Assembly: GCA_016716065.1 (NCBI GenBank)
Contig: JADJXA010000027.1
Span: 1-64,000, forward strand
Source: Candidatus Leptovillus gracilis
GTDB lineage: Bacteria > Chloroflexota > Anaerolineae > Promineifilales > Promineifilaceae
Length of the DNA: 64,000 bases
Direction: 5' to 3'
The notes beneath the pieces are model-generated. The model saw only the letters and a list, made by a program, of their open reading frames with translations. It had not been told where the DNA came from and did no database searches. The translations under genes were made by a program, and so were the position numbers. Below, in pieces: positions 31,909-40,895 of this stretch (position 1 is the stretch's first letter; every line of letters starts with the position of its first letter).

Positions 31909-32409
31909 TTATTCTGGCATCACCGAGACCAATTTGCTTCCCTTTAAAAACACCGATCGGTTATGTTCCCTGTCAACTGGAAAAGCATAATAGATGCGGC
32001 AATCGTATTCTGATGAATAACCTTCCGGGTACACATCAATCGAAATAGGAAAGGCAATTCTCCAAATTTCGGTGGGGCCTTTAGGTCGGTATTCGTCGCT
32101 TAGATAGAGATCATCAATATCAAGATTATCATCCGAGTTTAAAACCGTTTCCAATTCTTCATAGAGGGCTTTTTTCGATGGTGGGGTGATCTCTATGAGC
32201 TGCTGGGTCAATTTTTGCCAAACAGTTTGTTGGTAGACGGATGGCCCTTTTGTACCCCATACGGATACTTCGACCAGCTCCCTGGCTTGTGGAAAATCTT
32301 TATAGGACACCCAACTTCCCCCGTGTAGTGTCATCTCTCCAAATGTCGAGTTGATGAGACTTGGGGAAGGTCTAGCGAACCTCTGAATAATCCGGTGGAA
32401 GGATTCCAT
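31909..32409 (-). CDS. Uncharacterised protein A of a two-gene unit
   Basis: The 166-residue protein is acidic and soluble, with FGEMTLHGGSWVSYKDFPQA, VYQQTVWQKLTQQLIEITPP and WRIAFPISIDVYPEGYSSEY. I do not recognise the family. The start is 2 bp from the stop of the preceding gene, so the two are co-transcribed. Small soluble pairs of this type with no enzyme motif often turn out to be immunity or antitoxin proteins, but no toxin is seen nearby. Confidence 0.65.
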   Translation of the reverse strand: MESFHRIIQRFARPSPSLINSTFGEMTLHGGSWVSYKDFPQARELVEVSVWGTKGPSVYQQTVWQKLTQQLIEITPPSKKALYEELETVLNSDDNLDIDDLYLSDEYRPKGPTEIWRIAFPISIDVYPEGYSSEYDCRIYYAFPVDREHNRSVFLKGSKLVSVMPE

Positions 32410-32411
32410 GG

Positions 32412-32909
32412 TTAAAATATCCTGAATGCTTCCAGGCTATCCGGCTCATCGTCGCTATCAATCGCAGTAAATGCCGCAGGCCAATGCCCTTCCCGAAACC
32501 AGTACCATTGAGCCTTGATTTCGAGAGGCGGTTCTCGGTCAGTCATCAGACAAAGAGCGATCAAACCAGCTGTCCAGCCCGCATGGTAAACGGCCGTGTT
32601 GGGTGCATAATTGCTATCTTCCGCTTCGTCATAGGGTACTCTTTTTTTCGCAAGTTCGATGACGATGCTTACCACTTGGTTGAAAAAATCTGCCAGGTCA
32701 GTTGAGTTCGAGACGTTGTTTTCGATGATCTCATCATACAGGTCTTGTTGTCGAATATGCAGCAGCGCAATCGGCAGGTCTTCGGGATTTCCCCATTTAG
32801 CCCAGGTATACAGACGAGGCAGTTCAGCATTTTTTATGGGCTTACCAATGTGTTCAAACCAAGGGATTGATTTTACAAGTTGGATGAATTCACCCAGTAA
32901 AACAAGCAT
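32412..32909 (-). CDS. Uncharacterised protein B of a two-gene unit
   Basis: The 165-residue protein is mainly helical and acidic, with IPWFEHIGKPIKNAELPRLY, WGNPEDLPIALLHIRQQD and ALCLMTDREPPLEIKAQWYW. No known domain is recognised. It precedes protein A with a 2-bp gap. Downstream and upstream sequence is attC-like (32949-33151), so the pair may have arrived as an integron cassette; that is an inference from position alone. Confidence 0.65.
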   Translation of the reverse strand: MLVLLGEFIQLVKSIPWFEHIGKPIKNAELPRLYTWAKWGNPEDLPIALLHIRQQDLYDEIIENNVSNSTDLADFFNQVVSIVIELAKKRVPYDEAEDSNYAPNTAVYHAGWTAGLIALCLMTDREPPLEIKAQWYWFREGHWPAAFTAIDSDDEPDSLEAFRIF

Positions 32910-32948
32910 AGTACCCTCTTGTTATGTGACCTTGCTTCGATAAGCTGC

Positions 32949-33011
32949 GCCGAACGCCACGGCCGTTTCCATTCCACTCCATCCATGCGGCGGTTTTGTC
33001 GTTTGTTAGAC
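32949..33011 (-). other. Diverged attC-like site
   Basis: On the minus strand it starts GTCTAACAAACGAC and ends GTGGCGTTCGGC, with AACCGCC and GGCGTT as inner complementary parts. The R'' box GTCTAAC is intact, but the R' box GTTCGGC departs from GTTRRRY at one position. It is inverted relative to the better site at 33086-33151. Confidence 0.35.
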
Positions 33012-33095
33012 GGCCGTCTCCTTTACCCCATAGCACCCCGTTTGGGAATACAGGATGCAAGCTCGACCAATTTTCCTGCCGGGCCGTCTAACAAA
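33002..33095. repeat. 14-bp inverted repeat around attC-like boxes
   Basis: TTTGTTAGACGGCC (33002-33015) and GGCCGTCTAACAAA (33082-33095) are perfect inverted repeats enclosing 66 bp with no gene. They may be two back-to-back attC starts or the ends of a small mobile element. Confidence 0.75.
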
Positions 33096-33151
33096 GTAAG
33101 GATTCATGCGGCATGGAGTCTTCAGAACCGCCGCATAATCCGGAGTTGGAC
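33086..33151 (+). other. attC-like recombination site
   Basis: The outer boxes are GTCTAAC (RYYYAAC) and GTTGGAC (GTTRRRY). Inner arms GGATTCATGCGGC (33100-33112) and GCCGCATAATCC (33130-33141) pair with one extrahelical base, and the total length is 66 bp. This is the architecture of integron attC sites, recognised as folded single strands. No integrase gene is in the window. Confidence 0.55.
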
Positions 33152-33440
33152 GAAGCCGCACTTAGCCGAAAATCTTGTATTTGGAATTTAAAGCCTGGGG
33201 ATACCCGATAACCCTCACCTCACACCCCCCGACAAGGGTCATTGTAGCAGTCTGGACTCGAAAAGGTCAATACTAGAACGATTGCTTATTTGCGCGTTTC
33301 CCCCGGCTCGCCAGGATGTCGAAAAAAACAAGAGCGATATCCTGCACCTGGGGTTTTTTCCAGTCGGCGGGGTGAGCGCTTATCCCGCTGACTTGAGTAA
33401 ACCGCAGCAACGGCCTCTTTTTTGCCATTCAATGTAATGT
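33152..33440. other. Spacer between the attC-like site and the promoter of the XRE pair
   Basis: No gene was recognised. Confidence 0.4.
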
Positions 33441-33444
33441 ATAT

Positions 33445-33473
33445 TTGACATACAGTAATAAATATATTACTAT
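33445..33473 (+). promoter_or_regulatory. Promoter with embedded dyad, first XRE/membrane pair
   Basis: TTGACA (33445-33450) and TACTAT (33468-33473) are 17 bp apart. Between them lies the perfect dyad AGTAATA-aata-TATTACT (33454-33471), placed as a repressor site that would block the polymerase. The nearby XRE gene is the obvious candidate regulator. Confidence 0.55.
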
Positions 33474-33509
33474 TTGTAAATCATAAATTACTTGATGTAA
33501 AGAAAAGAA

Positions 33510-33541
33510 GACCTGATAGGTTTGAAAAAATCTGTCAGGTC
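33510..33541. repeat. GACCTGACAGG hairpin, copy 1
   Basis: GACCTGATAGGTTT and AAATCTGTCAGGTC form a strong hairpin. A near-identical unit lies at 40121-40152. It overlaps the longer open frame from 33522, so the real gene start is taken at 33558. Confidence 0.7.
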
Positions 33542-33557
33542 GGCAAAGGAGAACAAT

Positions 33558-34010
33558 ATGTCTTACAAAGAAAAGAATGTGGCCGTATCACTGGTAACGT
33601 TCACCCTTATTTTGGGATTCTATTTGGTGCAGATAACACGAATGTGGCGCGGCGGCGGTCTGACAGACGATGTCTTCGGCTTGTGGGCGGCCGTGGTTGT
33701 GCTGGGAATCATTGCCACCATTATCCTCACCATCATCGCCCATGTAGGTTTTGCCATTTTTGAGGTCATCAGGACGGGTGATGATGACCCCAAGATTGAT
33801 GATTCTGAAGATGAACGTGACAGGCTGATTGATTTGCGGGGTACACAAGTGGCTTATCTTGTTTCATCCATCGGTACTCTGCTGGCAATGCTCACCTTTG
33901 CCCTGGGTTGGTCACCCTATGTGATGTTCAGCTTACTGATTCTCTCTGGGCTGGTAGCCCAGGTGTTGGGCGATATTTTCCGCTTAGTGATTTATCGCAG
34001 GGGGTTCTAA
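33558..34010 (+). CDS. Membrane protein paired with an XRE regulator
   Basis: The 150-residue protein has four membrane segments in two hairpins (VSLVTFTLILGFYLVQI, LGIIATIILTIIAHVGFAIF, VAYLVSSIGTLLAMLTFALG, VMFSLLILSGLVAQVLG) and an acidic cytoplasmic loop DDDPKIDDSEDERDRLID. Similar proteins are encoded beside small XRE regulators in many genomes (DUF2178-like group); their function is unknown. AAGGAGA lies before the ATG at 33558. The XRE gene follows after 1 bp. A second such pair, in reverse gene order, lies at 53854-54523. Confidence 0.8.
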   Translation: MSYKEKNVAVSLVTFTLILGFYLVQITRMWRGGGLTDDVFGLWAAVVVLGIIATIILTIIAHVGFAIFEVIRTGDDDPKIDDSEDERDRLIDLRGTQVAYLVSSIGTLLAMLTFALGWSPYVMFSLLILSGLVAQVLGDIFRLVIYRRGF

Positions 34011-34011
34011 G

Positions 34012-34251
34012 ATGGGTTCTAAAATAGGCAAGAGCCGCATTAGCAATAACATTCGCAAACTGCGTTTTTACCACGACGAGATGACTCAGGAGCAATTGGC
34101 CGAAAAGGTGGGCGTGACGCGGCAGACCATCATCGCCATCGAAAACGCCAAATACTCCCCTTCGCTGGAACTGGCTTTTCGTATTGCCCTTGTCTTTGAC
34201 TCACCCTTGGAAGAAGTCTTCACTTATGAGCCTAAAGACGATCCTATTTAA
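34012..34251 (+). CDS. XRE-family small regulator
   Basis: The 79-residue protein is little more than an HTH_3 domain: NNIRKLRFYHDEMTQEQLAE, VTRQTIIAIENAKYSPSLEL, AFRIALVFDSPLEEVFTYEP. It belongs to the YozG-like group of minimal repressors that accompany membrane proteins. It likely represses its own operon through the dyad at 33454-33471. Confidence 0.9.
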   Translation: MGSKIGKSRISNNIRKLRFYHDEMTQEQLAEKVGVTRQTIIAIENAKYSPSLELAFRIALVFDSPLEEVFTYEPKDDPI

Positions 34252-34383
34252 TGGTAATTTAAAGTGAACACAGGCAGAGAGAAACAGCTCGGACGAGCCT
34301 CCTCCATCGCGGTGTAAGCGAGGGGAGTTGCCGGCCGCTTCACTTGATTGAATGGGTCAATTAGACAGGGAAAGGATTAAGAA

Positions 34384-35388
34384 ATGAAAGCAGCGGTTTA
34401 TACAAAATATGGTTTACCAGAGGTGCTTCACCTTGAAGAGGTAGAAAAACCGGCGCCGAAAGAGAATGAGATATTGGTGCGCGTCTATGCAACGGCCGTG
34501 AACTATGGAGACCTCGCCGCCCGTAATTTCAAAAACATCTCCAATGCCGAATTCAATATGCCCACGCTTTTTATGCTGCCGGCTCGTTTCTCTTTTGGGT
34601 GGAGCAAACCGAAAAACCCTATCCTGGGCAATGAATTCTCCGGCCTTGTGGAGGCGGTGGGTTGCCAGGTCACCCGCTTCAAACCCGGCGACCCGGTCTT
34701 TGGTTATCGCGGCATGAACATGGGCGCTTACGCAGAATACCTCTGTATGCCGGAAACGGGCACAGTGACTCTCAAACCGGCCAATTTGCGCCACGCGGAA
34801 ACGGCCGTTATCCCCGGCGCACTCATAGCCCTTAATATCCTGAAAAAAGTAAACATCCGGCCCGGCCAAAAAGTGTTGATCCACGGGGCCAGCGGGTCCA
34901 TTGGCTCGGCGGCGCTGCAACTGGCAAAGGCGCAGGGGGCACACGTTACGGGCGTCTGCGGCACGCCCCGGCTGGCCTTTGTGCAGGCATTGGGCGCTGA
35001 TGCAGTGATTGATTACACCAAAGAAGATTTCACCCAAAACGGTGAAACCTATGACTTGATTCTGGATGTTTTGGGCAAAAGCTCCTTTGCCCGCTGTAAA
35101 AATTCCCTCAAGCCCGGTGGCGTTTACCTGTTAGCCAGTTTTAAGATGAAGGCGGTTTTTCAAATGCTGTGGACTTCCATAGTTGGCGATAAAAAAGTGA
35201 TTTGCGCCCTGGTCGGGGATAGTGCGGCCGATCTGGCGGTGATTAAAGAGATGGCAGAGGCCGGCCAGATAAAAGGGTTGGTAGACCGCTGTTTTTCGCT
35301 GGAGCAGGCGGCCGAGGCGCACCGCTATGTGGAAGCAGGACACAAAAGGGGCAACATAGTGATAATCATTGGTGGAGACCACGCATGA
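34384..35388 (+). CDS. Zinc-independent medium-chain dehydrogenase/reductase (quinone reductase-like)
   Basis: The 334-residue protein has the MDR start MKAAVYTKYGLPEVLHLEEV, the substrate domain, NEFSGLVEAVGCQVTRFKPG, the Rossmann motif VLIHGASGSIGSAALQLAKA and the C-terminal GHKRGNIVIII. The zinc ligands of alcohol dehydrogenases are not conserved, so it should reduce quinones or enones with NAD(P)H. The gene stands alone with AAAGGATTAAGAA before the ATG. Confidence 0.9.
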   Translation: MKAAVYTKYGLPEVLHLEEVEKPAPKENEILVRVYATAVNYGDLAARNFKNISNAEFNMPTLFMLPARFSFGWSKPKNPILGNEFSGLVEAVGCQVTRFKPGDPVFGYRGMNMGAYAEYLCMPETGTVTLKPANLRHAETAVIPGALIALNILKKVNIRPGQKVLIHGASGSIGSAALQLAKAQGAHVTGVCGTPRLAFVQALGADAVIDYTKEDFTQNGETYDLILDVLGKSSFARCKNSLKPGGVYLLASFKMKAVFQMLWTSIVGDKKVICALVGDSAADLAVIKEMAEAGQIKGLVDRCFSLEQAAEAHRYVEAGHKRGNIVIIIGGDHA

Positions 35389-35443
35389 AAGCTGTCGTCA
35401 TCACTTCTACCCAAACGGCAGTTCTTTGATTATGGAGAATGTG

Positions 35444-35718
35444 ATGAAATTCAACGGGAACCCCTTGTTTGTTGGCAACCCTGAGCGCTACGCCGGCGTC
35501 CCGCCCATCAATGTTTACATCATGCGGGCAACCTTTTTGCTGATGGCCACCCTGCTGGCTAAAGATGTGTGGACCTATATTTTCACACCGGCTCTTGGGA
35601 TACCCTGGAAGCGGTGGCCTGGAGTGTCTGGGCAGCCTTTGCCACTTTAGCCATACTTTGGGTCTTCCGCACAGTCCAGATGATTCCCCCACAGAAATTG
35701 GCCATAGACAAAATTTGA
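35444..35718 (+). pseudogene. Small membrane protein, frameshifted
   Basis: The start (ATG 35444 after GGAGAATGTG) encodes KFNGNPLFVGNPERYAGVPP and MRATFLLMATLLAKDVWTYI. In another frame from about 35596 the sequence continues WDTLEAVAWSVWAAFATLAI and VFRTVQMIP. Two or three membrane helices are predicted. I do not recognise a family; one frameshift near 35595 breaks it. Confidence 0.6.
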
Positions 35719-35810
35719 AGCAGTGGTGGACGCCAAGATTGTGACGTTGAGTGGCCATCCCTGTAATAATGATTACTTGTGATTACTTGATGTGTTCGGC
35801 TGCAGCAGAC

Positions 35811-36293
35811 CTAGAGAAACCAAAATGGACTTGTCAGGCATACATGTCCGAGTACCTCATGGACAACCTGATCGAGAGGGATAGTTGTTTCTATCTCGTA
35901 TGTGGCCCCACGTCGTAGTAGCGGCTCAACTGTTTTAAGATAGGAGAAAATTTCTTCGAGTTCCTCTGGCCGCTTTCCGTAGAGGTTATTCGTTCTGGTT
36001 CTCAATCGTTCTTCAAGAACCTCAGCCGGCGCGCTCAAAAGGATGATATCAGTGAATTGGGGATAGAAATTCACCTGGTTCTCGGCACAGCCACTTATAA
36101 ATAGCACGGCTTCACTGGCAGAGTCTATCGCTTCTTGTAGCCGCGGCTCGCACCATTGTTGGTTGCCATCATGGTCGTGTTCCGACCAACCTGGTTCATC
36201 CATATCAATTGCTTTAAACCCGCGCTTCCGGATCTCTGCAATAACACTTGATTTCCCCGTTCCAGACATCCCTGTAAGTAAAACCCGCTTCAT
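35811..36293 (-). CDS. P-loop nucleoside/small-molecule kinase-like protein
   Basis: The 160-residue protein starts MKRVLLTGMSGTGKSSVIAE (Walker A GMSGTGKSS), continues with KAIDMDEPGWSEH where the family places its acidic metal ligand, LFISGCAENQVNFYPQF, and has a lid-like Arg-rich stretch (EERLRTRTNNLYGKRPEE). This is the AAA_17/AAA_18 kinase-like family related to shikimate and adenylate kinases. GGAGG precedes the ATG at 36293. The substrate is not known. Confidence 0.83.
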   Translation of the reverse strand: MKRVLLTGMSGTGKSSVIAEIRKRGFKAIDMDEPGWSEHDHDGNQQWCEPRLQEAIDSASEAVLFISGCAENQVNFYPQFTDIILLSAPAEVLEERLRTRTNNLYGKRPEELEEIFSYLKTVEPLLRRGATYEIETTIPLDQVVHEVLGHVCLTSPFWFL

Positions 36294-36328
36294 CGTTGTA
36301 CATCCTCCGTGTATGCCAACGGTTTGCG

Positions 36329-37067
36329 TTACCCGCGTGTGGGTGGGCATTGACTATGCCTGGGAGCGGGAAAAACGCAAAGCCCGAAAAATGCTTGAAA
36401 ATGGCCCTGGTTCCCCCACGTCGGGTACACGCTGTGTTGTTGGGCAGCCTCAAATTCTAGTCGCAACTGCCTGCCGGTAGGTATTGATTGCCCTTCTGAA
36501 TCAATGTTGAGCAAGAGGCAAAGATGTGCAGCGTGTTCCTCAAAATGCTCAGCCGGGCAATGAGCCATTTGGTCAACGGTTCGATATTGCCGAGGATTGG
36601 CGGCTACGTTATGCCATGCTTCTTCAGACAATTCCTTGTCAACCACTCCCAGCCTCTTATCAATGACGAAGGGCGTATCCGGGTCGTCGTACGCCTCTCC
36701 GAAAATAGGGGCAGCCACCATACTGCCGGCGCCCACACCCACGCAGACTGTCTCGCGCAGCGACGGTAGGAGGTCTGCCAGTCTGGACTCCTGCATCCAG
36801 CGGCCCAATACTCTTCTTTGACGCTGGGTAGGGCGGCGAGTTCCAGCATGCCTTACGACTTCCAACCCAATTCGCACATGGGGCTGGCGGTTGATCCGCT
36901 GATGAACCGGTAGGCCATTGTAGGCCCGCCAGGGAAGGGGTAGATCGCAGTGGGAATGCAGAGGGCGCTGGACTCGGCAATCGGTTTGCCGAGTAGTTCG
37001 ATAGTTCGACCAGCGCGTCGTGGATGCTCGTGTCTTTGACGCCAGCGGAAGTGAGAAGAAATTTCAA
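36329..37067 (-). pseudogene. Peptidase E (family S51)-like remnant
   Basis: The start is a TTG at 37067 after AAGGAG, encoding KFLLTSAGVKDTSIHDALVEL. Later frames give KSLGMLELAALPSVKEEYW-like, SRLADLLPSLRETVCVGVGA and GSMVAAPIFGEAYDD around the catalytic Ser in the G-x-S/G-AGSM region. In this copy the expected Ser of VSAGS is replaced by Gly (VGAGS). Multiple frameshifts and an unrelated 3' part make it inactive. Confidence 0.6.
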
Positions 37068-37161
37068 GATAGTTCTCCTTGCTGATTTAATCGGAGCCGA
37101 AAGGTTCCTCCAGTCCCTCTTATTATGATGTACCATGTGGATGCTGATACGGCGCTTGCCT

Positions 37162-37846
37162 TCACGCTTCTTTGGCAGTCAGGTCCTTGTCTTCCATTTC
37201 CCAGGCATGGTCCAGGACGTGAAAGGCGGTGTGCCGAATCAGGAAGCGCAACGGCCCATTCGCCCGCTTGCCGGCCAACTTGCCCTGTGAATGGTACTCC
37301 CGTATTGCCTGGCAATAGGCATCTCGATGCGCTTTCGCCCTTCATCAGTCAGCATCGCACCGTCCGGGGTGAGTACACCGACCTGCTTCGCCCAATCCTG
37401 CTCCGCGGCAAATGTATGACGGACGATGTGGTCCCGGTCTCGCCCTCCCCCTCACGGACCCTTCTGCATCTCAGCCGACACCCGCCGGCGCACATCGTCG
37501 AAAAACGCCCAGCACGCCTGCATCAGCATCAGCTCACGTTCCAATTCGTCACCCGACATGCCTTGCTTGTCTATGCTCGAAAACGCGAACGAGATGCCCC
37601 AGAAGTCAGTTGAGCCTGTCCTGGATACTGCTCGACCACGTCGACGTTCTTGATGGTGTCAAACGCCGCGTTCATTTGAGCCAGCTTTGCTACTTGTGAA
37701 TATCGCGGAATATAGGAACGCAGCCTTTCGATTGCTTCCTCCCCGGTCTTCGCCCCGCGCTCCAGTCCGGGCCAATCAGGCGCCACCGCCACCACCTTCT
37801 TGCCCTTCGGCCCGATTTCTAACGTCACCCGAATACGGTTAGTCAC
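37162..37846 (-). pseudogene. Conserved uncharacterised protein, frameshifted
   Basis: The first 75 residues (RIRVTLEIGPKGKKVVAVAP, DWPGLERGAKTGEEAIERLR, NVDVVEQYPG) match a protein family of unknown function that I recall from Actinobacteria and Chloroflexota. Other frames carry the rest, including ELMLMQACWAFFDDVRRR-like, HTFAAEQDWAKQVGVLT-like and the terminal RFLIRHTAFHVLDHAWEMED before TGA at 37162. At least three frame changes are needed. Confidence 0.55.
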
Positions 37847-38253
37847 AGTTCCTCCAATCAGCAGATCCTACTACCGCACACCTGAGATGGAGCGCAGTGC
37901 TGGTAATTCTATCCCACAAGCCAGCCAAGTTGCTAACAAGATCAAGTATGAGGGGGAAGATACCTGGCCTCATATGTCGTCGCTTCGCCCCTTTACACCA
38001 ATTTTGGACGCATCGGTGTGGCGCAGCTTTCTTGCGCTTTGCGGTTGAATCCGTTATGCTGCCTTTCAGTTGACATGTGGGTCCTGATCCGGTGAACTGC
38101 GGCGGGAAATTGACAATTGATGATTGACGATTGACGATTGACGATTGAACCAGTCGCCAATCTCAGTTTTGTGAGCTGCTTGGTTTTCGTTCCGAAACGA
38201 CGGCAAGCAGCGGTTTGTGGATACGCCCAGGTACATCAGGCGTTGGCTGCTTT
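37847..38253. other. Spacer upstream of the sensor kinase
   Basis: No gene seen. A 7-bp tandem repeat GATTGAC (about 3.9 copies, 38121-38147) lies 110 bp before the kinase start. Confidence 0.5.
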
Positions 38254-40113
38254 ATGAACCGTTTTCGCTTCTCCGATCTCAGCCTGCGACGCAAAATCCT
38301 TGGGGGATATGCCGTCGTTACCATTTTGCTGCTGCTGGTTTGCGTCTGGGCGATTGCCAATCTCTACCGGCTGGGGCAGGCCAGCGAAGCCATCCTCCAG
38401 GAGAATTACCGCAGCATTCTGGCGGCGGAGAACATGGTGGCCGCTCTGGAGCGGCAGGACAGCAACGTCCTGTCGCTGCTGTGGGGGCACAGCGGCAACG
38501 CCCAGGCGGAGTTTCAGGCCAACGCTGCCGAATTCCTCATTTGGCTCGGCCGGGCGCAGGACAACGTGACCATCGCCGAAGAACCGGCCGAACTGGCCGC
38601 CATCCAAACGGGTTACAGCGCCTACCTCACGGCCGTTTCCCAACTCAACAGCTTGCAAGAACAAACGCCCGAAGCCGTGCCGGATTTCTATCTGGAAACG
38701 GTCTTCCCCCTGTTCCAACAGGTTCGCGACAGCTGCAACCGGCTGCGCGACATCAATCAGGAGCAGATGGTCATCGCCTCAGACAACGCCCGGCGCGTCT
38801 CTGCCGGGGCGATCTGGTCTACGCTGCTGATTGGGGCGGTAACGGCCGTTTTCGGCCTGGCCTTTGGTCTCATTCTCTCCGACCACCTCACCCGCCCCCT
38901 CAAGGAGATGGCCGCCGCCACCGACAAAATTGCCGCGGGCGACTACGACGTACGCCTGGGCAGCCAATCCGGCGACGAAGTCGGCCACCTGGCGGGCAAA
39001 ATCAAGGCCATGAGCCACACCTTGCAGGAATTCCATGCCCTTAATGTCGGCCAACTGCTGGCAGAAAAACAGAAAAACGAAGCGATCATCCAGGCCATTG
39101 ACGACGGCATCGTGCTGCTGGATGGGCAGTGCCACGTCATGACCCTCAATCCGAAGGCGATGGCGATCTTTGGCGTCAGCCGGGAGCAGGCGCTTGGCCG
39201 CCATCTGTTTGACCTGACCCGGTATCAGCCGCTGCATGATGCGGTGAAACAGACGTGGGAAAACGGCCGTTTTTCCCCCCTCAACGAAGAACAGGCCACC
39301 CTCACTATTCAGCAAGGCGAGAAAACCACCCATTACCGCTTTTCTGTCAGCCCTGTCCAGTTGGAGCCGGGCCACCGGGGCAGCGTGGCGCTGCTGCTGC
39401 AAGATGTCACCCGCCTCAAGGAGCTAGACCGCCTGAAAAGCGAGTTTGTCATGACCGCCTCCCACGAGCTGCGTACGCCGCTCACCGGCCTGTCCATGAG
39501 CGTCGGCCTGCTGGTGGAGCAAGCCTTCCCGCGCCTGTCGCCTCAGGAGCAAGAGCTGCTGCTGGCCGCCCAGGAGGAGATTGGCCGCCTGCGCGCCCTG
39601 GTGGACGATTTGCTCAACCTCTCCAAAATCGAATCCGGCCGCATCGCCATGCAGCGCGAACCGGTCCCGGTGCGCTTCCTGATTGAGCAAGCCGTCTCGC
39701 TGCTGCAACAGCAGGCTGAGGAAAAGGGCATCCATTTGACTGGCGAGGTGGGGGAGGAAACGGCCGTTGTCCTGGCCGACCCCAACAAAATCCTCTGGGT
39801 TCTCACCAACCTCATCGCCAACGCCCTGCGCTACACGCCGCCAGACGGCCACATCACCCTGGCAACCCACAACGCCGGCAGCCTCACCTACATTTCCGTC
39901 AGCGATGATGGCGAAGGCATCCCCCTGGAATACCAGGCCAGCATCTTTGACAAATTTGTCCAGGTACAGGGGCGCTCCTCCGGCGGGACGGGCCTCGGTT
40001 TGGCCATCAGCAAGGAAATTGTGAAGGCCCACCAGGGCACAATTTGGGTAAAATCTGACCCTGGCGCAGGCAGCACCTTTACGTTTGTCCTGCCCAATGT
40101 CGTAGAGAACTAA
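38254..40113 (+). CDS. Membrane sensor histidine kinase, KinB-like
   Basis: The 619-residue kinase has a first membrane helix (about 17-37), an extracytoplasmic four-helix bundle (about 40-185), a second helix (about 190-212), HAMP (213-265), PAS (about 285-395), HisKA with SHELRTPL (His407) and a HATPase domain (N box NLIANALRY, G1 DDGEGI, G2 GTGLGL). It should autophosphorylate and pass phosphate to the regulator at 40180. The domain plan equals that of KinB-type kinases often found beside TrkA genes in this phylum; a TrkA remnant follows here. The cue is unknown, possibly ionic. Confidence 0.92.
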   Translation: MNRFRFSDLSLRRKILGGYAVVTILLLLVCVWAIANLYRLGQASEAILQENYRSILAAENMVAALERQDSNVLSLLWGHSGNAQAEFQANAAEFLIWLGRAQDNVTIAEEPAELAAIQTGYSAYLTAVSQLNSLQEQTPEAVPDFYLETVFPLFQQVRDSCNRLRDINQEQMVIASDNARRVSAGAIWSTLLIGAVTAVFGLAFGLILSDHLTRPLKEMAAATDKIAAGDYDVRLGSQSGDEVGHLAGKIKAMSHTLQEFHALNVGQLLAEKQKNEAIIQAIDDGIVLLDGQCHVMTLNPKAMAIFGVSREQALGRHLFDLTRYQPLHDAVKQTWENGRFSPLNEEQATLTIQQGEKTTHYRFSVSPVQLEPGHRGSVALLLQDVTRLKELDRLKSEFVMTASHELRTPLTGLSMSVGLLVEQAFPRLSPQEQELLLAAQEEIGRLRALVDDLLNLSKIESGRIAMQREPVPVRFLIEQAVSLLQQQAEEKGIHLTGEVGEETAVVLADPNKILWVLTNLIANALRYTPPDGHITLATHNAGSLTYISVSDDGEGIPLEYQASIFDKFVQVQGRSSGGTGLGLAISKEIVKAHQGTIWVKSDPGAGSTFTFVLPNVVEN

Positions 40114-40120
40114 CCGTTCA

Positions 40121-40152
40121 GACCCGACAGGTTTAGAAAAACCTGTCAGGTC
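40121..40152. terminator. GACCTGACAGG hairpin, copy 2
   Basis: GACCCGACAGGTTT and AAACCTGTCAGGTC enclose AGAA. It lies between kinase and regulator genes, so it may be a processing site or weak terminator. The same unit at 33510-33541 shows it is a dispersed repeat. Confidence 0.55.
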
Positions 40153-40179
40153 TTCGGTCACAGTAATGGAGAACGTAAC

Positions 40180-40854
40180 ATGGGTCAGCCAAAAGAACGC
40201 ATTTTGATTGTGGATGATGAGAAAAATATCCGCCTGACGGTCAGCTATACCTTGCAGCCATTGGGGTATCAGGTGGAAACGGCCGTTAACGGCGAAGAAG
40301 CCCTGCACAAACTCAAAGAAGCCAGCTACAGCCTGGTCCTGCTCGACCTGCGGATGCCCGGCATGGATGGCATGCAACTCCTGCGCCACATCGCCCGCGA
40401 CTACAGCGACGTGCCGGTAGCCATCATCACCGCCCACGGCACCGTCGAAAACGCCGTAGACGCCATGAAACTGGGGGCCATAGATTTCATCCGCAAACCC
40501 TTCACCCCGGCCGAACTACGCGATCTGGTAGCGGCTATTCTGGAGCGCCGCCAGATGCTCGCCACCGCCCAGCGCGATTACGCCGGGCTGCTTACCCTCG
40601 TCAAACACCTCATCAGCGTCCGTCAATTTGATGAAGCTGGCCGCTACGCCAAAGAAGCAGTAGGCCGCGACCCTTCCCGCCCGGAAGCCTTCAACCTGCT
40701 CGGCGTCTTGCACAGACTGCTCGGCCACGAGGGCGACGCCCAGAAAAACTTCCGCGTCGCCCTGGACCTGGACCCTGCTTACCAACCGGCGCGGGAGAAC
40801 CTGAGCCGCACCGCCGACCCGGTGCGACGCCACGAAGCGCCCAATTTAGGGTAA
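40180..40854 (+). CDS. Response regulator with TPR-like C-terminus
   Basis: The 224-residue protein has a receiver domain (VDDE acidic pair at 11-13, phospho-acceptor Asp56 in LVLLDLRMPG, conserved Thr/Ser in ITAHG, Lys in IRKPF) and, after about residue 150, two TPR-like helix pairs (ISVRQFDEAGRYAKEAVGRD, PEAFNLLGVLHRLLGHEGDA). No DNA-binding domain is present, so output is probably by protein contact. It is the partner of the upstream kinase. Confidence 0.9.
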   Translation: MGQPKERILIVDDEKNIRLTVSYTLQPLGYQVETAVNGEEALHKLKEASYSLVLLDLRMPGMDGMQLLRHIARDYSDVPVAIITAHGTVENAVDAMKLGAIDFIRKPFTPAELRDLVAAILERRQMLATAQRDYAGLLTLVKHLISVRQFDEAGRYAKEAVGRDPSRPEAFNLLGVLHRLLGHEGDAQKNFRVALDLDPAYQPARENLSRTADPVRRHEAPNLG

Positions 40855-40895
40855 GAGACCGGCAATCGCCAATCGTCAATCCACAAAAGGATCCC

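Noticed and set aside
38121..38147. GATTGAC tandem repeat as possible iteron/origin
   Set aside because: Under four 7-bp copies, no DnaA boxes or replication genes nearby; simple slippage explains it.
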